From: Bifidobacteriaceae bacterium
GTDB taxonomy: Bacteria > Actinomycetota > Actinomycetes > Actinomycetales > WQXJ01
DNA length: 9,117 bases
NCBI GenBank assembly: GCA_031272565.1
Contig: JAISTN010000285.1
Span: forward strand, 1-9,117
Direction of reading: 5' to 3'
This document shows, piece after piece, positions 1 through 6,279 of the stretch. The notes under the pieces are model-generated. The model made no database searches. It saw only the letters and a program-made list of their open reading frames with translations, and was not told where the DNA came from. The stretch's first letter is position 1; the number at the start of each line of letters is the position of its first letter. A program made the translations under genes and the position numbers.

Positions 1-44
1 CGCCACTTCTTCCACTAGCCTGCCGCGGCCCGCCGGCCGCCCCT

Positions 45-67
45 GGTATATACTGCTGCAATATACC
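45..67 (+). promoter_or_regulatory. Probable VapBC operator (inverted repeat) overlapping a promoter
   Basis: GGTATAT at 45-51 and ATATACC at 61-67 form a perfect 7-bp inverted repeat with a 9-nt spacer, in a short AT-rich island in otherwise very GC-rich DNA. TATACT at 49-54 resembles a -10 hexamer and lies inside the repeat; I see no good -35. The repeat ends 17 bp before the antitoxin start. VapB-type antitoxins typically bind inverted repeats over their own promoter, alone or with VapC, so operator use is inferred from position and symmetry. Confidence 0.6.
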
Positions 68-84
68 TAGCGCAAGGGGCGGCC

Positions 85-318
85 GTGGTCACTGGCACTG
101 TGTTCTTGAACAACCGCACGCAGGCGGTGCGCCTGCCCAAGGCGGTGGCGCTGCCGGACTCGACCCGCCAGGTCGAAATCAGGGTGGAGGGCCAGTCCCG
201 TGTCATCACGCCAGTTGGTGTCAGTTGGGACGAGTGGTTCGACCGGCCCGGCCGGGTGACGGACGACTTCATGGTGGAGCGCGACCAAGGTGTGGCGGAA
301 GAACGTGAGGCCCTGTGA
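85..318 (+). CDS. vapB: VapB-type antitoxin
   Basis: A 77-residue protein that should neutralise the VapC RNase encoded next to it and repress the operon. Residues about 3-44 match the AbrB/SpoVT-like swapped-hairpin DNA-binding domain of VapB, with the diagnostic RTQAVRLPK stretch at 11-19 and a basic/hydrophobic strand near 30-43. The acidic C-terminal part (SWDEWFD near 47-53, DFMVERDQ at 61-68) matches the segment that, in this family, wraps around the PIN toxin and blocks its active site. The start is GTG at 85, preceded by AAGGGG at 74-79 with a 5-nt spacer. The stop overlaps the toxin start (GTGA, 315-318), so the two are translationally coupled, antitoxin first as usual. Length is normal for the family. 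Confidence 0.9.
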   Translation: MVTGTVFLNNRTQAVRLPKAVALPDSTRQVEIRVEGQSRVITPVGVSWDEWFDRPGRVTDDFMVERDQGVAEEREAL

Positions 319-722
319 GCCTGCGTTATCTGGCCGACACCAACGTGCTGGTCGACCTACTGCGCCACCGCGAACACCTGGACCGGCGCCGCTTTGCCGA
401 CGCCGCGGGCCGGGTGGCGGTTTCCGTGGTGACGGTGATGGAACTCGAATACGGCACTGTCCGTTCGACCAACCCGGTTCAGAACCGGGCTGAGGTGGAA
501 GCCTTGCTGTCCCTTTTCGCCATCTTGGACCTGACCCGGGGGGCCGCCGAGCATGCCGGGCAGGTCAGGGCGGCCGGCGCGGCGGCGGGCACGCCGATTG
601 GGCCGTATGACTCGCTCTTGGCCGGCCAGGCCCGGTCGCTGGGCCTGACACTGGTGACGAACAACCTGCGCGAGTTTAGCCGGGTCCCCGGCTTGCTGGT
701 TGAAGACTGGACCGTGTACTGA
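315..722 (+). CDS. vapC: VapC-type PIN-domain ribonuclease toxin
   Basis: A 135-residue PIN-domain protein, the usual size for VapC/FitB toxins, which are Mg-dependent endoribonucleases acting on tRNA or rRNA in many characterised members. Acidic active-site positions are present: D8 in ADTNVLVDLL, E43 in the VMELEYG motif and D99 in TPIGPYDSLLAGQA. The C-terminal LVTNNLREFSRVPGL signature (113-127) is typical of the VapC group paired with this VapB type. Nothing is truncated and no catalytic residue is missing, so it appears functional. The GTG start at 315 overlaps the antitoxin stop, which supports a single operon. The actual RNA target cannot be told from sequence. No transposase or integrase lies nearby to explain how the pair arrived. 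Confidence 0.92.
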   Translation: MSLRYLADTNVLVDLLRHREHLDRRRFADAAGRVAVSVVTVMELEYGTVRSTNPVQNRAEVEALLSLFAILDLTRGAAEHAGQVRAAGAAAGTPIGPYDSLLAGQARSLGLTLVTNNLREFSRVPGLLVEDWTVY

Positions 723-779
723 ATCTGGCGCGGCTGCGGGCCTTGGTTTACCCCCTTGAACGGGCGCCTGGGCAGGACT

Positions 780-801
780 GAGGCCCCCGTTGTCGGGCCT
801 T
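780..801 (+). terminator. Weak hairpin after vapC, possible terminator
   Basis: The arms GAGG..CCCG (780-789) and CGGGCCTT (794-801) can pair around a TTGT loop, with a two-base bulge (CC, 784-785) and a terminal G-T pair. No T-run follows. It could end the vapBC transcript before mdh, but the structure is modest and chance pairing is plausible in such GC-rich DNA. Confidence 0.3.
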
Positions 802-809
802 GGTCCCGC

Positions 810-815
810 TAGGAT
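810..815 (+). promoter_or_regulatory. Candidate -10 element upstream of mdh
   Basis: TAGGAT at 810-815 fits the actinobacterial TANNNT pattern and would place a transcription start near 822, giving a leader of about 50 nt before the mdh ATG at 872. There is no convincing -35 at standard spacing (TTGTCG at 790-795 is only 14 nt away). It is offered only as the best-looking hexamer in the gap. Confidence 0.25.
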
Positions 816-854
816 GATTGATGGCAAACACGCCTGTCAAGCAAAAGGTTCCCC

Positions 855-863
855 AGGAGGAGG
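855..863 (+). promoter_or_regulatory. Strong ribosome binding site deciding the mdh start
   Basis: AGGAGGAGG lies eight bases before ATG 872 and is the best Shine-Dalgarno match in the window. It sits inside the longer open frame starting at 818, so an automatic call at 818 would be too long by 18 codons. Confidence 0.85.
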
Positions 864-871
864 CAAGGGTT

Positions 872-1840
872 ATGGCACGAAGCGGTAAAGCAACAGTCAT
901 TGGGGCCGGCTTTTACGGCTCCACCACCGCCCAACGGCTGGCCGAGTACGACATCTTCGATGAAGTCGTCATGACCGACATCCGCGATGGCTGGTCTGAG
1001 GGCCTGGCCCTCGACATGAACTCGTCCCGGCCCATCGAAGGCTTCGAGACTCTAGTGGTGGGCAAGACCACCACCCCAGACGGCCAAGGCTATGAAGTCA
1101 TTGCCGACTCTTCCGTCGTGGTGGTCACGGCGGGCGTGCCCCGCAAGCCGGGCATGAGCCGCATGGACCTGCTGGGCGTCAACGCCGGCATTGTGCGCGG
1201 CGTGGCGGAGAACATCGCCGAGTACGCCCCTGACGCCGTGGTCATTGTGGTTTCCAACCCCCTCGACGAGATGACCACCTTGGCTCAGATCGCCACCGGC
1301 TTCCCGCATGAGCGGGTGATGGGCCAGGCCGGCGTGCTGGACACGGCCCGGTTCACCTGGTTCGTGGCCGAAAAGCTGGGCCTGCCTGTCAGCGCCGTCA
1401 AGACCCTGACCCTGGGCTCCCACGGCGACACCATGGTGCCCGTCGCTTCGGCCTGCACGGTCGTGATTGACGGCCAGGAGAAACTGCTGGCCGACGTACT
1501 GCCGCAAGACGAAATCGATGCCCTGGTGACCCGGGTGCGTGGCGGCGGGGCCGAGGTGGTCGCGCTGCTCAAGACCGGCTCGGCCTACTACGCGCCGTCC
1601 GCCGCGGCCGCCCGCATGGCCCGCGCCGTGGCCACCGATTCCGGCGCCACCATCCCGGTGTGCGCCTGGCTGACCGGCCAGTACGGCATCGCCGATGTCT
1701 ACCTGGGCGTGGAGGCCAAGCTGGGCAAGACTGGTGTGCAGCAGATTGTGGAGCGCTCCTTGAGCGACACCGAACTGGCCCAGTTGCGTGAAGCTGCGGA
1801 TGCCGTCAAGTCCAAGGCTGCGGACATCGCCTCGATGTGA
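872..1840 (+). CDS. mdh: Malate dehydrogenase, NAD-dependent, LDH-like type
   Basis: Interconverts malate and oxaloacetate in the cytoplasmic TCA cycle. The 322-residue product has a Rossmann GAGFYG motif at 11-16 and an aspartate ending the second strand (VMTDI, D36), which favours NAD over NADP. Substrate choice is readable: the active-site loop is GVPRKPGMSR (88-97) with arginine at 91, where lactate dehydrogenases carry glutamine, so malate/oxaloacetate is preferred. R97, N129, the LDTARF segment with D157 and R160, and GSHGD with catalytic H184 are all present. The start is set by AGGAGGAGG at 855-863, eight bases before ATG 872; an in-frame ATG at 818 would add 18 residues that do not belong to the family fold. 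icd follows 133 bp downstream. It could be called lactate dehydrogenase by bulk similarity, but R91 argues against that. Confidence 0.92.
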   Translation: MARSGKATVIGAGFYGSTTAQRLAEYDIFDEVVMTDIRDGWSEGLALDMNSSRPIEGFETLVVGKTTTPDGQGYEVIADSSVVVVTAGVPRKPGMSRMDLLGVNAGIVRGVAENIAEYAPDAVVIVVSNPLDEMTTLAQIATGFPHERVMGQAGVLDTARFTWFVAEKLGLPVSAVKTLTLGSHGDTMVPVASACTVVIDGQEKLLADVLPQDEIDALVTRVRGGGAEVVALLKTGSAYYAPSAAAARMARAVATDSGATIPVCAWLTGQYGIADVYLGVEAKLGKTGVQQIVERSLSDTELAQLREAADAVKSKAADIASM

Positions 1841-1846
1841 GCCGCC

Positions 1847-1869
1847 GGCCGGCCGTTCCCAGGCCGGCC
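1847..1869 (+). terminator. GGCCGGCC hairpin just after mdh
   Basis: GGCCGGCC at 1847-1854 pairs perfectly with GGCCGGCC at 1862-1869 around a 7-nt loop (GTTCCCA), starting six bases after the mdh stop. There is no T-tract, so it is not a classical intrinsic terminator. It may be a U-less terminator or an mRNA 3'-end stabiliser. Confidence 0.5.
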
Positions 1870-1880
1870 CAAGTTGCCGC

Positions 1881-1915
1881 CGGGACGGGTAGCCCAGCAG
1901 GGCCTGCCCGTCCCG
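1881..1915 (+). terminator. Second, longer hairpin in the mdh-icd gap
   Basis: CGGGACGGG at 1881-1889 pairs with CCCGTCCCG at 1907-1915. The stem continues inward through a T-G wobble and an A-T pair, past one bulged C (1904), to GCCC/GGGC at 1892-1895 and 1900-1903 with an AGCA loop. No T-run follows. Two hairpins in tandem suggest a real transcript boundary or processing point between mdh and icd. Confidence 0.5.
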
Positions 1916-1973
1916 CCGGGCACCACCACCCACGTCCCAACCGAGTCTTTGCCCCCAGTTGTAAGGAAACCCA

Positions 1974-3191
1974 ATGGCCAAAATCAAGGTGGCGGGCCCC
2001 GTTGTCGAACTTGACGGCGATGAGATGACCCGCATCATCTGGCACTTCATCAAGGACCGCCTGATCCTGCCCTACCTGGACGTGGATCTGCTGTACTACG
2101 ACCTGTCGATCCAGAACCGTGACGCCACGGACGACCAGGTGACCATCGATTCGGCCAACGCCATCAAACAGCATGGGGTGGGCGTCAAGTGCGCCACCAT
2201 CACGCCGGACGAAGCCCGCGTCCAGGAGTTCGGCCTGAAGAAGATGTGGAAGTCGCCCAACGGCACCATCCGCAACATTCTGGGCGGAGTGGTGTTCCGC
2301 GAGCCGATCATCATCTCCAATGTGCCGCGCCTGGTCCCGGGCTGGACCAAGCCGATTGTGATTGGCCGCCACGCCTTTGGCGACCAGTACAAGGCGACGG
2401 ACTTCCGCACCGACCAGCCGGGTACGGTCTGGCTGACGTTTGTGCCCGATGACGGGTCGAAGCCAGTGGAGATGGAGGTGGTTCACCTGCCGGAGCAGGG
2501 CGGCGTGGCGATGGGCCAATACAACTTCACCGAGTCGATCCGGGACTTTGCCCGGGCCTGTTTCAGCTACGGCTTGCAGCGCGGCTACCCGGTCTACTTG
2601 AGCACCAAGAACACCATCTTGAAGAAGTACGACGGCGCCTTCAAGGACATCTTCGCGGACCTGTATGACAGCGAGTACCGGGCGGCCTTTGAGGCCGCCG
2701 GCCTGCACTACGAGCACCGCCTGATCGACGACATGGTGGCCAGCGCCCTGAAGTGGGAGGGCGGCTACCTGTGGGCCTGCAAGAACTACGACGGCGATGT
2801 CGAATCCGACATCGTGGCCCAGGGCTTCGGCTCGTTGGGGCTGATGACGTCCGTCCTGATGACGCCCGACGGCCAGACGGTCGAGGCGGAGGCCGCCCAC
2901 GGCACGGTCACCCGCCACTACCGACTGCACCAGCAGGGCAAGCCAACCTCGACCAACCCGATTGCTTCGATCTACGCCTGGACGGGCGGCTTGAAGCACC
3001 GCGGCAAGCTGGATTCCACCCCGGCCGTGGTGGGTTTCGCGGAGACTCTGGAACGGGTCATCATCGAGACGGTCGAGGCTGGCCAGATGACCAAGGACCT
3101 GGCCGGTTTGGTGGGCCGCGACACTCCCTGGCTCACCACGGAGGAGTTCTTGGCGGCGCTCGATGACGGCCTGAGGGCTTCGTTGCAGTAA
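1974..3191 (+). CDS. icd: NADP-dependent isocitrate dehydrogenase, dimeric eukaryotic-like type
   Basis: Oxidatively decarboxylates isocitrate to 2-oxoglutarate, making NADPH, in the cytoplasm. At 405 residues it belongs to the homodimeric subfamily shared with eukaryotic cytosolic enzymes, not the E. coli-type Icd or the monomeric type common in some actinobacteria. Key residues fall at the same numbers as in human IDH1: T77, S94, R100, R109, R132 ([13 protein letters not shown]), Y139 and K212 for substrate; D252, D275 and D279 for the metal; HGTVTRH at 309-315 and N328 for NADP. AAGGA at 1963-1967 gives a good ribosome site six bases before ATG 1974, and MAKIKV is the expected N-terminus. 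It lies downstream of mdh on the same strand, but the two hairpins in the gap suggest partly or wholly separate transcription. The gene is intact. Confidence 0.97.
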   Translation: MAKIKVAGPVVELDGDEMTRIIWHFIKDRLILPYLDVDLLYYDLSIQNRDATDDQVTIDSANAIKQHGVGVKCATITPDEARVQEFGLKKMWKSPNGTIRNILGGVVFREPIIISNVPRLVPGWTKPIVIGRHAFGDQYKATDFRTDQPGTVWLTFVPDDGSKPVEMEVVHLPEQGGVAMGQYNFTESIRDFARACFSYGLQRGYPVYLSTKNTILKKYDGAFKDIFADLYDSEYRAAFEAAGLHYEHRLIDDMVASALKWEGGYLWACKNYDGDVESDIVAQGFGSLGLMTSVLMTPDGQTVEAEAAHGTVTRHYRLHQQGKPTSTNPIASIYAWTGGLKHRGKLDSTPAVVGFAETLERVIIETVEAGQMTKDLAGLVGRDTPWLTTEEFLAALDDGLRASLQ

Positions 3192-3249
3192 GCCGGGGCC
3201 GCGGGCTCGGCGCGGCTGGTGGTGGGCCGGCCGCGGGGCCACCGGGCGG

Positions 3250-3267
3250 TGGCCGGACGGCCGGCCA
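3250..3267 (+). terminator. Hairpin downstream of icd
   Basis: TGGCCGG at 3250-3256 and CCGGCCA at 3261-3267 form a perfect 7-bp stem with an ACGG loop, 59 bp after the icd stop. No T-tract follows. A further GGCCGGCC copy lies at 3225-3232. This is a plausible 3' end for the icd transcript, placed before the ROK gene. Confidence 0.4.
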
Positions 3268-3292
3268 GGCCTCACCAGCGCGCCTTCAAGGT

Positions 3293-3317
3293 TTGACGGC
3301 AAGGCCCTCTTAGGGCC
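3293..3317 (+). promoter_or_regulatory. Possible promoter/operator region of the ROK gene
   Basis: TTGACG at 3293-3298 is a good -35 match, though no clear -10 stands at the right distance. Immediately after it, GGCCCT at 3303-3308 and AGGGCC at 3312-3317 form a perfect 6-bp inverted repeat with a 3-nt spacer, ending 12 bp before the ATG at 3330. The placement would suit autoregulation by the ROK protein. AGGG (3312-3315) is also the only Shine-Dalgarno-like string, at a long 14-nt spacing. Confidence 0.35.
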
Positions 3318-3329
3318 ACTCTTGTTGCC

Positions 3330-4526
3330 ATGTCCAGCCCCAAGCGGAGTCCCGGCTCGCAGAGCGCGCTGCGCCGGGCCAATTTGGCGCGCGTGCTGGA
3401 CGAGGTGCGCCTAGGCGGACCCATGACCCAGGCCGAGATTGCCCGGCGGACCGGCCTGTCCGCGGCTTCGGTCACCAACTTGGTACGGCTGCTCAGCAGC
3501 GAGGGCCTGGTCCAGGCCCAGGAGGCGCTGGTGGCCGGGCGGCGCTCGCGGATTGTTACCTCCAGCCAGGCGCCGGGCTGGGTCTTGGGGATCGACATCG
3601 GGCGCACGCACATCTGCCTAGCCCTGGCTGACCTGGGCAAACGGGTGGTGGCGGAGGTGCGGGAGAGCAACAACGCGGCCAGTTCGGCCGCCCAGGGCCT
3701 GGAACTGTGCCGCAAGCTGACCGAGCAACTGTTGGAGCAGGCCGGGGTTGACAAGGCCGACATTCTGGCGACGGCGGCCTGCGTGCCGGGCCCGCTGGAC
3801 GGCGCCAGCGGGCAGATCGGTGCCGGGGCGCTGTTGCCGGAATGGACCGGCATTAACTTGGCGGACCGCTTTCAGGAGGCGCTGGGCCTGCCTGTGATCG
3901 TGGAAAATGACGCCAACCTGGGTGCCTACGGCGAATGGGCCTGGCCCAGCCCCCGGCCCCTGACCGGCGCCTTGGCCTACCTCAGGTTGGCCACGGGTAT
4001 CGGCTGCGGCCTGGTGCTGAACGGTCAGCTATACCGGGGTTCGGCCGGCACGGCCGGTGAGATTGGCCACATGACGATCGAAGAAAACGGCCGCATGTGC
4101 CGTTGCGGTAACCGGGGCTGCCTGGAGACGGTGGCCTCCGCGCCGGTCATGCTGGGGATCTTGTGGTCGGCCATGGAAAGGCGGGTTGACCTGCCGGAAT
4201 GGGTCCGGCTGGCCCGCTCTGGCCACACGCCATCGGTCCGCCTGATGGAAGAGATGGCCCGGTATGTGGGCGCCGCCGTGGCCAACCTGGCCAACCTGAT
4301 CAGCCCGGAACTGGTGGTGCTGGGCGGGCCGGTGGCGGAGGTGGGCCAGATTCTGCTGGATCCGGTACGGGAGGAAGTGCTGCGCCGGGCCCTGCCGGCC
4401 CCGGGCCAGGCGGTGCGCATCGAACTGGCCCGCCATGGCGGCCGCTCCGAGGTCTACGGTGCCCTTCACCTGGCCACTCAGGCGGCCCTGGCCAGCCTGC
4501 CGGCAGCCATCGTCAGCCTTCAATAG
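3330..4526 (+). CDS. ROK-family transcriptional repressor (NagC/Mlc/XylR type)
   Basis: A 398-residue regulator with the standard two-part ROK layout. Residues about 15-75 form a winged helix-turn-helix (MTQAEIARRTGLSAASVTNLVRLL near 32-55, then a wing with GRRSR at 70-74). The rest is a sugar-kinase-like domain: GIDIGRTH at 87-94 (phosphate loop), VENDAN with D194, TGIGCGLVLNGQLYRG at 222-237, and the GEIGHM plus CRCGNRGCLE zinc motif with H247, C257, C259 and C264. Proteins of this family bind a sugar or sugar phosphate and release operators in sugar-uptake operons. Direct adjacency to the sugar importer downstream makes that its likely target. D194 is retained, so residual kinase activity is formally possible, but the N-terminal DNA-binding domain points to a regulator. 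The ATG has a weak ribosome site. Ligand unknown. Confidence 0.9.
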   Translation: MSSPKRSPGSQSALRRANLARVLDEVRLGGPMTQAEIARRTGLSAASVTNLVRLLSSEGLVQAQEALVAGRRSRIVTSSQAPGWVLGIDIGRTHICLALADLGKRVVAEVRESNNAASSAAQGLELCRKLTEQLLEQAGVDKADILATAACVPGPLDGASGQIGAGALLPEWTGINLADRFQEALGLPVIVENDANLGAYGEWAWPSPRPLTGALAYLRLATGIGCGLVLNGQLYRGSAGTAGEIGHMTIEENGRMCRCGNRGCLETVASAPVMLGILWSAMERRVDLPEWVRLARSGHTPSVRLMEEMARYVGAAVANLANLISPELVVLGGPVAEVGQILLDPVREEVLRRALPAPGQAVRIELARHGGRSEVYGALHLATQAALASLPAAIVSLQ

Positions 4527-4679
4527 TTGAAGTGTTCATAACGATTTGGTCACCTTTGGCTTCAGAACTTGCACAAACGGCCCCTCAGCGGCCAGAGTTA
4601 GAACGCTAGGCCACGGGCAGTGACTACCGTGCCTGCAAGGATGGGCATTCCAAACGACGAAGTGGAGGCACTACAACCC
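4527..4679 (+). promoter_or_regulatory. Control region of the sugar importer
   Basis: This 153-bp gap starts with a stretch of about 50 bases (4527-4578) clearly richer in A and T than anything nearby, as expected for a regulated promoter. Weak -35-like hexamers are visible (TTGAAG 4527-4532, TTGCAC 4569-4574), and TTAGAA at 4598-4603 is a possible -10, but no pair has ideal spacing. AAGTGTTC (4530-4537) and GAACTT (4565-4570) are loosely inverted and could be operator half-sites. GGAGG at 4664-4668 is the ribosome site for the binding protein. Exact promoter not resolved. Confidence 0.5.
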
Positions 4680-6083
4680 ATGCGACGCATTTCATTCCTG
4701 ACGGCCGGCATGGCCGCCATCGCGTTGACTCTGTCCGGCTGCGGCGGCAGCGGCGATGAAAAGACCACCGACAGCTCGGCCGCCACCGAGGCAAGCGAAA
4801 CCACCGAGGCGCCAGAGACCACGCCTGCGGATACTGACACCGAGACCACCGAGCCGGAAGAGACCGAGCCGGCCGGCACCGGCGCGCTGGTTGAGGGCGC
4901 GTCCGGCGAACTGGACATCTTCACCTGGTGGACCGCCGGCTCCGAGGCCCTGGGCCTGGAGCAGTTGATCCTGGTGCTGGAAGCGAAGTACCCGGACATT
5001 GAGTTCGTCAACGGCGGCAATGCGGCCGGCCAAGGCGGCTCCGGCAAGGAAGTCCTGGCCACCCGGATGAACGCCGGCGACCCGCCGGACACCTTCCAAG
5101 CCCACGCCGGCAAGGAGATGCAGGACTACATTGACGCCGACCAGCTCACCGATGTCGGCTACCTGTATGACCAGTTCGGCCTGCGGGACGCGTTCCCGGA
5201 GGACCTGGTCGCCATGCTGACCCAAGACGGTAAGATCTACTCGATTCCGTCCAACGTGCACCGCGCCAACGTGCTGTGGGCCTCCGTGCCCGCCCTTGAA
5301 GCCGCCGGCCTGAGCACCACCGACGCCTACTACGCGAGCATCGACGACTTCATCGCCGCGCTGGAGCAGGTCAAGACCAATGCTCCGGACATCACCCCGC
5401 TGTCGATCGGCACCACCTGGTGCCAGGTCCACCTGCTGGAGACGGTGCTGATCGCCGAACTGGGCGCTGACGGCTACAACGGCCTGTTCGACGGCACCAC
5501 CGACTGGGCCGGCGCCGACGTCACCGCCGCGCTGGAGAAGTTCGCCACCCTGATGAGCTACACCAACGAAGACCGCGACTCGGTCGAATGGGAGCCGCCC
5601 ATCCAGATGATCGAAGAGGGCACGGCCGCCTTCAACATCATGGGCGACTGGGCCCCGGCATCGTTCGACGCCTACGGTTCCGTGGCCGGCGCAGACTATC
5701 TGTACGCCCCCAGCCCCGGCACCCAGGGCATCTTCGACTTCCTGGCGGACGCCTACGGCGTGACCAACGGCGCCCCCCACCCGAAGGCCGCCGAGGCCTG
5801 GATCGACGTCATCTCCTCCAAGGAAGGCCAGATCGGCTTCAACAAGGTCAAGGGCTCCATCCCGGCCCGCGTTGACATCGACCTGGAAGCTGAAGGCTTC
5901 TCCGCCTATCAGCTCTCCGCGGCCGAGGACTTCGCCTCCAACGCCATCGTTGGCTCGATCCAGCACGGCTGCGCCGTCACGATCAAGCAAGGCAACGCCA
6001 TCAACGAGGCCGTCTCCAAGTTCAACACCGGCGCCACCGACCTGGCCGGCTTCCAAGCCGAACTGGTCACCGCCATGAGCTGA
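4680..6083 (+). CDS. Sugar ABC transporter substrate-binding lipoprotein (CUT1, glucose/mannose-like)
   Basis: Captures a sugar outside the membrane and delivers it to the permeases downstream. The 467-residue product starts with a lipoprotein signal (MRR, a hydrophobic stretch, then lipobox LSGC with C21 as the lipidated cysteine). Residues 22 to about 75 form a low-complexity linker rich in Thr, Glu and Pro. The family-1 solute-binding domain begins at ELDIFTWWTAGSEA (77-90). Blocks such as LATRMNAGDPPDTFQAHAGKE (126-146) and YSIPSNVHRANVLWASVPALEAAGL strongly resemble glucose/mannose-binding proteins such as that of Thermus, so a monosaccharide ligand is my best guess, not a demonstrated one. 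ATG 4680 was chosen because the longer frame from GTG 4620 would bury the signal peptide, and GGAGG sits 11 bases before 4680. Confidence 0.9.
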   Translation: MRRISFLTAGMAAIALTLSGCGGSGDEKTTDSSAATEASETTEAPETTPADTDTETTEPEETEPAGTGALVEGASGELDIFTWWTAGSEALGLEQLILVLEAKYPDIEFVNGGNAAGQGGSGKEVLATRMNAGDPPDTFQAHAGKEMQDYIDADQLTDVGYLYDQFGLRDAFPEDLVAMLTQDGKIYSIPSNVHRANVLWASVPALEAAGLSTTDAYYASIDDFIAALEQVKTNAPDITPLSIGTTWCQVHLLETVLIAELGADGYNGLFDGTTDWAGADVTAALEKFATLMSYTNEDRDSVEWEPPIQMIEEGTAAFNIMGDWAPASFDAYGSVAGADYLYAPSPGTQGIFDFLADAYGVTNGAPHPKAAEAWIDVISSKEGQIGFNKVKGSIPARVDIDLEAEGFSAYQLSAAEDFASNAIVGSIQHGCAVTIKQGNAINEAVSKFNTGATDLAGFQAELVTAMS

Positions 6084-6173
6084 GAATTGCATAGCCAGGC
6101 TTGGCCGGCCCCGCTGCCCGGGCGACATCGGGCACCAGATGGGGCTGGCCGGGCCAGGCGAACCAGTATTGCC

Positions 6174-6211
6174 GGGCGGTCCCGTACGATCAGAATCGTG
6201 CGGGACCGCCC
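6174..6211 (+). other. 17-bp stem-loop between binding-protein and permease genes
   Basis: Bases 6174-6190 pair with 6195-6211 around a CAGA tetraloop; all pairs are Watson-Crick except one T-G wobble (6185/6200). It is the strongest inverted repeat I found in the window. The downstream sequence (CGCGCGCAACCAACAC) has no T-run, so full intrinsic termination is unlikely. In binding-protein operons such structures usually stabilise the upstream mRNA or attenuate read-through, so the binding protein is made in excess of the permeases. That role is inferred here. Confidence 0.75.
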
Positions 6212-6279
6212 CGCGCGCAACCAACACTAGGCCTGGCTCCGCGGGGGGCCGCGAGCCGGGCGCCACAGGGGGTCAAGAC

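Noticed and set aside
85..722. vapBC as part of a mobile or defence island
   Set aside because: No transposase, integrase, tRNA, attachment repeat or other defence gene is visible nearby; only housekeeping genes follow.
818..871. Upstream ATG start for mdh
   Set aside because: The 18 extra residues do not fit the Rossmann N-terminus, and the strong AGGAGGAGG site points to 872.
1052..2053. 333-codon open frame on the minus strand opposite mdh
   Set aside because: The His/Gly/Arg-rich translation is typical of an antisense frame of a GC-rich gene, and it runs through the hairpin-filled mdh-icd gap.
1806..3302. 498-codon open frame on the minus strand opposite icd
   Set aside because: It is antisense to a gene with complete isocitrate dehydrogenase signatures. 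Long antisense frames are common in GC-rich DNA, and the translation is low-complexity with no recognisable domain.
4620..4679. Upstream GTG start for the binding protein
   Set aside because: It would place 20 residues before the lipoprotein signal peptide, which must be N-terminal. ATG 4680 is preceded by GGAGG.
4692..6266. 524-codon open frame on the minus strand opposite the binding-protein gene
   Set aside because: The Gly/Val/Arg-rich translation has no domain, and the plus strand encodes an unmistakable lipoprotein. It is a composition shadow.
6139..6279. Upstream extension of the first permease to an ATG at 6139
   Set aside because: It would translate the intergenic stem-loop into a Gly/Pro/Arg-rich tail absent from the family. 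GTG 6280 has a clear ribosome site and the expected N-terminus.
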